From positions 114,937,074 through 115,001,073 of the forward strand of contig NC_081840.1 in NCBI RefSeq assembly GCF_963259705.1: a stretch of DNA of 64,000 nt, read 5' to 3'. Position numbers and translations under genes: made by a program. The DNA is from Myotis daubentonii. Taxonomy: Eukaryota; Chordata; Mammalia; Chiroptera; Vespertilionidae. Below the pieces are notes generated by a model. That model did not search any database and was not told where the DNA came from. It worked only from the letters and a program-made list of their open reading frames with translations. This document shows, piece by piece, positions 55,590 through 64,000 of the stretch (the first letter of the stretch is position 1; each line of letters opens with the position of its first letter).

Positions 55590-56060
55590 AGTTCAAAAGG
55601 AGAGGATCTTGGGAAGGTGGTAGGGTAGAAAACACCAGGAACCTATCTCCCTACCTAGGCAACAATTACACTGGCAGAATCTGTTTGATGTAACTATTTT
55701 GGAATTCTGGAGTCTTGTAAGCTTGCAACTTCCAGGAAAAGGGTTGGATGGTAAATTGTGGTTAGTTTTTCTAATTCTCAGCTCTTAGCACAGTAGCAGC
55801 TACCCATCTGCAACTCCTAGCTATATGGCAGCCAGATGTAGACCTGTTTCTGGAGCAGCTTGCACACTGTTTTGGGGAGCCAGACTGGGCAAAAAAGGAC
55901 CCTCTTTTCCAAACTGCTGCTTCTGGTCAAAGAGGTGTAAAGAGGCAGGTGGCCATTGTTGTTGCACCTCCTACCACTATTGGAAACCCTTGTCCCTTCT
56001 GGCTGAAGTAACTTACTAGTATAGGGTAAGATTTAAAAGGGCCGGCACCCTTTTTGTCCC
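55590..56060 (+). mobile_element. Old L1 5' UTR fragment
   Basis: 'ggatcttgggaaggtggtag', 'caacaattacactggcagaa' and 'gtgtaactattttggaattc'-like sequence are in the order of an old L1 5' UTR. No ORF1 follows. Confidence 0.55.
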
Positions 56061-56191
56061 CTCCCTACATTTTTTTCTTTCCCCCTTTTGGGAGCCAGAA
56101 ATTAAAGACTAGGATGTTCAAAGCAACTTCATATAAGGGGAAAATTAGAAATTTCTGATTCAAATATCCTTTCTTTCTTTCCTTTTTTTAA

Positions 56192-56195
<4 letters not shown>

Positions 56196-56258
<63 letters not shown>
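56196..56258. repeat. TA dinucleotide microsatellite at a SINE tail
   Basis: About 31 TA units. They directly adjoin the minus-strand SINE at 56259, at the position of its AATATATTTT tail. Confidence 0.95.
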
Positions 56259-56260
<2 letters not shown>

Positions 56261-56440
56261 ATTCGGAGAGAGGAAGGGAGAGATAGAAACGTCAATGATG
56301 AGAGAGAATCATCAACTGGCTACCTCCTGCACACCCGCACTAGGGATCAAAACTGCAACCTGGGCATGTGCCCTGATCAGGAATTGAACCACGACCTCCT
56401 GGTTCATAGGTCGATGCTCAACCACTGAGCCACATTGACA
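56259..56440 (-). mobile_element. VES-type SINE
   Basis: A minus-strand copy with 'gaattgaaccacgacctcc' and 'actgagccacattgaca' on the + strand. Confidence 0.9.
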
Positions 56441-56846
56441 AATAAAATTAACCATGGTAAGTCCACCACACCTCAACTAGACACTCATGTGCATCTTCTT
56501 AAACTACACCTAATTTCCAAATTAGGACCATAACAACCAGGTCATACTTTTGCCTAACATGGTACAACTATCCTGTATACAGCCAAAAATGCCCTAACAA
56601 TTTCCCTAGAAGAGGATGCAAAGTTTTTGGGTAATGTTTACTCTTCTTGATAGTCCATAACTTAAAGTAATATAAAGTGAACATACTTAAATACTATGAC
56701 AGAAAGTTGTTACATCTTATGTTACATGATAAGAGGATAAAAGAGGGAAGAAAACAAAGATATTTGTTTGGTATATACATATCAAAATATACACACAAAT
56801 ACACACATAAACATATTCATAGCAAAAAAAATAAGTACTATGACAA
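56441..56846. other. Unassigned DNA
   Basis: Possibly part of the degenerate ERVL further right, but I see no recognisable motif. Confidence 0.3.
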
Positions 56847-56863
56847 ATACAGTCCTTGTTTCT

Positions 56864-57078
56864 TTTTTAAAAATATTTTTATAGATTTCAGAGAGGAAGG
56901 GAGAGGAAGAGAGAGAGAGATAAGCCAATGATGAGAGAGAATCATTGATCAGTTGCCTCCTGCAAGCCCCACACTGGGATTTGAGCCTGCAACCCAGGCA
57001 TGTGCCCTGACCAGGAATTGAACCATGACCTCCTGGTTCATAGGTCAACACTCAACCACTGAGCCACACTGGCAGGGC
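56864..57078 (-). mobile_element. VES-type SINE
   Basis: The TSD atacagtccttgtttct lies at 56847-56863 and from 57079. Body is standard. Confidence 0.95.
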
Positions 57079-57099
57079 ATACAGTCCTTGTTTCTGTTG

Positions 57100-57945
57100 C
57101 TGGTCATGTGGTTGTAGCTGGTATTTAAAACCACCTTCTTCCACAGCCCATTCCATAGTCCCTTTGCCTTCAGGAAGCACTTCAGCTACTCAAGCTTCTT
57201 TAACTAGTGGAGTTATCCAAACCTTCATTCCTGAACAATCTTAGCCATTAGTATTCCTGTCTGGATGGAGCTGTAGTTTTTAATTGACTTTCATCTCAGG
57301 GTGTGGTAATGCTAAGAAATGCCCTAAGAGATTTACTATATTCCAGATATGCTCTTCCTTACCTCCACTGTGGAGTAGCAGTCAAATTTCTCCTTGGTAA
57401 TCAGGCCCAATCCCCCCACAGTAACTCCCTTCTTTGCCTGTTAATTCATAGTCATGAGGAGCCCAGAGCGACTGTGCAGCAGCCTAAACTTCTAGTTCAG
57501 TTGAATTGTGTCCCCTAGTGGAAACGTTCCTTCCTTTATAACTAAGACTTCTAGGCCAGCAGATTATAAGACTGGGGGACACAGGAAGCAAAACTTTTGC
57601 TAGTGCGTCACTAGGGGTAATAGTGGTGCCACTCTCATTTCCATCCGTATTAGTGATTTCTGGACTCAATAGTATTGGCTGTGGGAGAAAAGGCATCATA
57701 TAGTGGATGCTGATTCAGAGCACACACAGCCTCCTGGAGAGACCTTTGCTTCAGTCCTGCAGAGTATTGCCACCTACCTGGTGCTGTAAGTGAGCCTTTG
57801 AAAGGCCACTTCAACACTATATAAAGCTAGCTGCTTCGGGATAGTGGGAGAAATGGTACAAACAGTGACAAACAGTGAATTCCATGCTCCTACGCTCCTT
57901 GTTGCACTTCATTTGCTGCGAAGTGAGTTTCTATATATATATATA

Positions 57946-58001
<56 letters not shown>

Positions 58002-59280
58002 ATTTTTTACAGAGAAGAAGGGAGAGGGATAGAGAGTTAGAAACATCGATGAGAGAGAGAAGCATCGATCAGCTGCCTCCTGCACATCCCCTACTGGGGA
58101 TGTGCCCGCAACGAAGGTACATGCCCTTGACCGGAATCGAACCTGGGACCCTTCAGTCTGCAGGCAGGCGCTCTATCCACTGAGCCAAACCAGTCAGGGC
58201 TGAAGTGAGTTTCTTGACCAGAAGTAATGCTGTGTGGTACACCAGGACGATGAAAAAGGCATTCTGTAAGTCCATGGATGGTAGTTTCAGCAGGGAAAGC
58301 AAATCTGCTTCTAGAGTAAATGTCTATTCCAGTAAGAACAAAACCCTCTCCTTCCATGATGGAAGTGGTCCAGTGTAATCAACCTGCCACCAGGTAGCTG
58401 GCTGGTCACCCTGGGGGAATGTGCCATAGGCTCAGCGTTGGTCTCTGCTGTTGGCAGTCTGGGCACTCAGCATGGCTGCAGCCAGGTTTGCCTTGGCGAA
58501 TGGGAGTCCATGTTGCTGAGCCCATGCACAACTTCCATCCTGCCACTATGGCCACTATATTCACGGTCCCATGAAACAATGACCCAGGTGGCTGAGGAAG
58601 GAGGCTGGCTGGTATCCACAGAACAGGTTTGTCATCCTATCAACTTGATTATTAAAATCCTCCTCTATTGATGAGTATTTGGTGAGTAGTCACATGGAAT
58701 GCAAATATATTCACTTGTTGTTGTTGTTTTTTTACCCATTCAGAGACGTCTATCCACAGACCTCTCCCCCAGACTGCATCACCACTAAATTTCAAATTAT
58801 GTGCCTTCAAAGTCCCTGGCCACCCAGTCATAGCCCATGAATTCGTATATAATCACATTTCTCCTTCCAAGAAAAATGAACAACCAGGTGCACTGCTGGG
58901 AATTCTGTCCACGGGGAGGATTTTCTCTTCACCACAGTCTTTCAGGAATGTCCCAGAAAGGGGCAGTAGTGCTGCAGCGGTCCATTTGCAGGTGACGCCC
59001 ACATATCATACAGGACTGTCTATACATCAGTCCCGAGTCTTCTCTTCCTCTGTCAACTGATCCTAGGGAACTCCCCGTGAGACCAGGAGAGTAGCGCCCA
59101 TCAAAATAGGAACTCCTTCTTGAGGGCCGGTTCGCCTTGATTGTTGAGGATAATCATAGGGCCAATGAAACAGTTTGACTTCTTGCATTTCTGCACGTAC
59201 AGGTAAAGGAGACAGAACCCTACGGCCCCTCTGGGGAAATCAGGGTTCCTCCCTCATAAACTGCTACTACCAGCAGGGGT
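57100..59280 (-). pseudogene. Degenerate ERVL pol (integrase and downstream) sequence
   Basis: Read on the minus strand, this is the 3' part of an ERVL-type endogenous retrovirus pol gene. Short readable stretches remain. At about 58180-58357 the integrase core begins with a VLTGIDIYSR-like phrase holding a catalytic-type Asp. At about 57500-57640 a segment with TITPSDALAKVLLPV follows. Frameshifts, stops and a SINE at 57932-58200 break it. No env gene or flanking LTR is recognised. It is an old, inactive copy lying upstream of, and antisense to, NEMF. Confidence 0.65.
57932..58200 (-). mobile_element. VES-type SINE with TA-expanded tail
   Basis: The TSD gaagtgagtttct lies on both sides. The tail has grown into a TA/TG run at about 57932-57996. 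The body is close to consensus ('ggaatcgaacctgggaccc'). Confidence 0.95.
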
Positions 59281-59429
59281 CACTATGGAGGCTGGTTTGA
59301 GTTCCGAAATACAAGGGGCAAGGTAACCGGATTAATCCGTAAACTTTCCAGGAAGGAATGTAGTTTTAATAGAACAGTTGGTATCTCTTTCTGGTACAAA
59401 ATACAATTGTTCCAGTACAAAAAAATAAA
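59281..59429. other. Unassigned sequence between ERVL and NEMF promoter
   Basis: Nothing recognised apart from a short A-rich stretch at about 59420-59440. Confidence 0.35.
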
Positions 59430-59439
59430 ATAAAAAAAG

Positions 59440-59617
59440 CGAGTCGACGGGGACTTGATAAACGAATTCTTCCGGAAAGCGACAGAAACGCGTTTAAGGA
59501 ATGTTGGGTCTTCTGCGCGGCCGTAGATCTCCGCCAAGTGCGCCTGCGTGGAAGAGTAGAGGCGTCGAGTCCGGCGATCAGTGGGGAAAGCTGCGGTAGC
59601 GACCCTCCAACCTCGCC
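59440..59617 (+). promoter_or_regulatory. NEMF promoter and 5' UTR (CpG island)
   Basis: CpG-rich DNA begins about 59440 and runs past exon 1 to about 60110. An ETS-type 'cttccgg' lies at 59469-59475 and no TATA box is seen, as is usual for housekeeping genes. The transcription start cannot be fixed from sequence; it probably lies between 59500 and 59600. The ATG context 'cctcgccATGA' has no purine at -3. Confidence 0.7.
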
Positions 59618-60806
<1,189 letters not shown>

Positions 60807-61444
60807 GTAAATTTTAACTTGTACTTGAAAGTAAATTTTAAGGCCCTGAGGTTGGTCACTAGCAGCTGAAGTTTTAAAGTAGAGATAAAATAAAGGTAAG
60901 AGTAGTTGATGGACACTGGAATGAATAAAGTGGATGTTTCCTGACTTCTCCTTATTACCCTTCACACCCAGTTGTGCTCCAGATCTTTCTGTTCCCACAG
61001 TCAGTATTCAAGTTCAAGCTTTTGTAACATTCAGCCTTGTCGTCCCTTAACTATAAATCCATTTCGTGTATCACAACAATTCTGTATTGGACCAAGATTG
61101 ATTTTTTCTAAAGCATCTTTTTCATTAGTTATCTCACGTTTTAGGATTCCCTAATTTTTGAATATCCCATATCCTAGCGTTCTTGGCTTTCCATGATCTG
61201 TTCCTCACCTTCCCCACCCTGCCTTTTCCTAGTCTTGTCTTCCATAGCTCACTTTTGAGCTATCAATCTGTATTTTGTTGGACTACTTGGTGACATTAGT
61301 ATGTTAACAATTATTATATCTTTTTACTTTTTACTTTTCTCCTTGCTTTTCTTTGTACTATTAAACTGAGATTCTGCATTGTGGACATGTTACTCATTTG
61401 CTTATTGACATAACAGATATACTGAAAGTTCATGTGCTACAGAG
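60807..61444 (+). other. NEMF intron 3, first part
   Basis: No further NEMF exon and no repeat recognised here. Confidence 0.5.
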
Positions 61445-61665
61445 GAAAGATGTTGGAATCAGATATACTTAACTTTGAATTAATGGTTTTGCCACTCATT
61501 TTATAATTTGGAAAAGTTATTTAACCTCTTGGAACTTAGTTTCTTTGAATGTGAAATATGGATAATACCTCCCTCATGGGGTTATTGGTGAGGATGAATT
61601 GAAGTAACATGTAAAGCATCTAACACAATGCCTGACACATATTAGGCATCCATATGTATTAATTT
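61445..61665 (+). mobile_element. MIRb SINE in NEMF intron 3
   Basis: 'gttatttaacctcttggaac', 'gtgaaatatggataatacc' and 'acacaatgcctgacacatat' follow the MIRb order. Confidence 0.8.
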
Positions 61666-62482
61666 CCTTCTTCCTCTCCTCCTCACTTTCCTTCAGAAAT
61701 TTATTTGTTTTGGCATTGTGTTATTTCATTAGAGGCTTTACAGAGAAGAGCCTTATCCCCAGCAACTTAGAATCTGTTTTGGATTGCAAGTTAGGTAAGT
61801 GCTTCCCAGATCACAAGGGCTGTCATAAAATTATCAAATTCCTAAAACTTTATTTAATAGTAACCCAAAATGGTTCTTTTGGAGATTATCCTTACTAGTA
61901 ATGCCACTTTATGTTTGTGTAGCACTTTTAAAAGTAGATGGGTAATGCATATTTCATTTAAGTTAACAACTCAGTGGATATGAAGAACATTTAGTTTTGC
62001 AGATGATGTAATAAGCAATAGGATATAATTGTGTAAACATTCCCAAATTAGGCTATAGTATCAATGGGACCTCAAACACTTTAAGAAAACTTAGAATTTT
62101 TGAGTTAAGTGTACATGTCAAGCTAAATGTATAGGAAGATTCCCTCTAATGGAGCAGACAATGTTAAGCACTTTATAAATAACTTAAAGAGCTGTTATTG
62201 TTGTATGATACAGGCAGGGCCATGTCCAGTACATGGTAAATCACAGTATTTGTCTCTAGTTCTCACATTTGGAGATGCCAGCTATGGCTCAGTGGGTGAA
62301 AGGTTGTTTTCACCAAGCTGCTAGTAAGGAAATAAGCAAACAAAACAGGATTTATATATGTACTCTGTGTCCACACATACTCATGATAAATAATCCCTTT
62401 TTCACCATTCCACGGTGCCAACTTTTGTTCCTCACAAGGATGCCTTTTATGTTCATCTTAACTCTACTTTTTTTTTTTTAAA
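61666..62482 (+). other. NEMF intron 3, middle part
   Basis: No exon recognised. I looked for the continuation after SFAMK, which should start with Cys-Arg-Lys, and did not find it. Confidence 0.5.
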
Positions 62483-62560
62483 TTATTTAATCCTCACCTG
62501 AGGATATTTTTCCCATTGACCTTTAGGGAGAGAGTGGGAGAGAAAGTGGGAGTGGGGTAC
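62483..62560 (-). mobile_element. VES-type SINE tail fragment
   Basis: 'aatcctcacctgaggatatt' and 'ttcccattgacctttaggg' are the inverted 3' end of a VES SINE. The rest is replaced by microsatellite and Helitron. Confidence 0.75.
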
Positions 62561-62654
62561 ATATGTATGTGTATATATACATATACATATATATGTCCAT
62601 ATACATGTACATGTACATATACATATACCACACACACACACACACACACACACA
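62561..62654. repeat. Compound AT/GT/AC microsatellite
   Basis: Alternating 'tacatatacata' units followed by an AC run to 62654, at the border of a Helitron. Confidence 0.9.
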
Positions 62655-63142
62655 CTAGAGGCCTGGTGCACAAAAATTTGTGCACTGGGGTGGGGGGGTG
62701 GGGGGTGGGAGGTCCCCTCAGCCTGGCCTGCACCCATTTGCAGTCCAGGACCCCTTGGGGGATGTCCACCTGTTGACTTAGGCCCACTCCCTGGGGGATC
62801 AGGCCTAAGTTTGCAGTCAGACATCCTTCTGGCAGCCAGGGAGCCCTTGGGGGATGTCCGACTAAAGGCTTAGGCCCCCAAGGGATCGGGTCTAAACCAT
62901 TACTTGGACATTCTTAGTGCTGCCACGGAGGTAGGAGAGGCTCCTGCCACCACCACTGCACTGGCCAGCCATGAGCCAGCTTCTGGCTGAGTGGCACTCC
63001 CCATATGGAAGTGCACTGACCACCCAGGGGGCAGCTCCTGCATTGAGCATCTGCCCCCTGTTGGCCAGTGCACATCATAGCAACTGGCCATTCTGCCGTT
63101 CAGTCAATTTGCATATTAGCCTTTTATTATTATTATATAGGG
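62655..63142 (-). mobile_element. HeliBat-type Helitron, antisense, in NEMF intron 3
   Basis: On the + strand it begins CTAGAGGCC with 'gtgcacaaaaatttgtgcac' and ends 'agccttttattattattatatag', the inverted 5' end with two extra TTA units. Related in sequence to 42677-43144. Confidence 0.93.
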
Positions 63143-63295
63143 TGTCCCTATTTCCCCCCTTTTGCCCCCTCTACCCAGCTCTTGCCCCCACTTCTCTCTG
63201 GCCATCACCATACTGTTGTCTGTGTCCATGGGTTGTGCATATATTTTCTTTGGCTAATCCCTTCTTTAAATTCACTTCTTTAAATTTTTTTTTTT
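63143..63295 (-). mobile_element. L1 3' UTR fragment, antisense
   Basis: 'ctctggccatcaccatactg' and 'gtctgtgtccatgggttgtg' on the + strand mark an antisense L1 3' UTR. Confidence 0.7.
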
Positions 63296-63429
63296 CAGAT
63301 AAGTGCTTATAACTGCACTATTATATATTTTCTATTATATTATTTAGAATTAAGATATTTTTTAATTGAACCCTTGTAAATTTTAGCACAATTTAATAAA
63401 TTATGCTAGAAGCAATTAGGAGATTTTTC

Positions 63430-64000
63430 ATGTAATGCAGATACATTTCAATTAATATTTTATTAATTTTTAATTTTTTAATATTTTAATTTGAAATAAT
63501 CTCATACATGTAAAAGAAACTGTAAAATACTACAGCATATTATATGTACCCTTCACCCAATTTCTTAAGTGTTAATAATTTAAACATAACCATTATACAA
63601 CTAACAAAATTTGGAATATATTTTTCTTATAATCTCTTTAATGTTACTTAATCCATTTACTTTGTTTTTGTTAATCTTCACTCCAGGATATTTTTCCATT
63701 GAATTTTAGAGAGTGAAGGGAAAGGGAGAGACACATTGATTGGTTGCCTCCTGCACATGCTCTGATAGGGACTGGAGATCAAGCCAGCAACTGAGGTACA
63801 TGCCCTTGACTGGAATGGAACCTGGGACCCTTCAGTCCACGGGCTGATGCTCTATCCACTGAGCAAAACAGGCTGCAGCTTAATTCATTTACTTTTAATC
63901 TACATGTGTCTTTATATGAAGTGAGTTTTGTTTTTGATTCACCCTCATAATCTGTCTTTTAATTGGTGCATTTATGCCACTGACTTTCAGAGTGCTTACT
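63430..64000 (-). mobile_element. Old L1 fragments, antisense, split by a SINE
   Basis: 'aataatctcatacatgtaaa' and 'gtacccttcacccaatttc' (63430-63660), then 'gtcttttaattggtgcattt' (after 63879), read as antisense old L1. The window ends inside it. Confidence 0.6.
63661..63878 (-). mobile_element. VES-type SINE
   Basis: A minus-strand copy with TSD cttaat(c/t)catttac on both sides. 'ggaatggaacctgggaccc' lies on the + strand. Confidence 0.93.

Overview
This is a mammalian nuclear window, and the repeat content points to a vespertilionid bat. Three kinds of repeat occur together: many tRNA-derived VES-type SINEs (A/B-box body, CT-rich 3' part, AATAAAA tail), several HeliBat-type Helitrons (5' TC with ATAAAAG and ATATGC; 3' hairpin followed by GGCCTCTAG), and horizontally acquired DNA transposons (SPIN hAT, a DD36E Tc1/mariner copy, other hAT and TA-target MITEs). 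The assignment is an inference from repeat families, not from a database match.

The genes are at the right-hand end. A full 299-nt 7SL (SRP) RNA gene lies at 53002-53300, with an ATF/CRE-type TGACGTCA box at about -45 and a TTTT terminator. About 6.3 kb downstream, on the same strand, a CpG-rich promoter leads into the first three coding exons of NEMF (59618-60806, 77 codons with proper splice sites). Intron 3 runs to the window end. From memory, human RN7SL2 and NEMF on 14q21 have the same arrangement, so I read this as the orthologous RN7SL2-NEMF locus. The only other cellular gene sequence is a COQ10B processed pseudogene at about 24756-26346.

Layout: 1-2.2 kb has two Helitrons, one with an internal minisatellite. 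3.1-7.8 kb is an old antisense L1 that received a Helitron, a full-length ORF1-only LINE (HAL1-like) and a SINE. 7.8-17 kb is older mammalian DNA with MIR, L2, MER5 and L1 remnants. 17-23 kb carries three LTRs, L1 and SINE copies and a head-to-tail Helitron pair. 22.5-35.2 kb is a deeply nested L1 complex containing a solo LTR, SINEs, the COQ10B pseudogene, a younger L1 and two head-to-tail ORF1-type elements. 35-45 kb has SINEs, a hAT with a relic transposase C-terminus, an L1 carrying a MITE and three Helitrons, and a young L1 tail. 46-51 kb has a GC-rich block, two SPIN elements and two LTR copies in inverted orientation, one holding a DD36E transposon. 51-59 kb holds the 7SL gene and degenerate ERVL pol sequence antisense to NEMF.

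There is no operon, CRISPR array or bacterial gene. Most longer open frames are repeat-derived or chance. The most informative signals are the intact or near-intact ORF1-only LINEs and their shared insertion site, the DD36E element, the tandem Helitrons, and the 7SL-NEMF pair.
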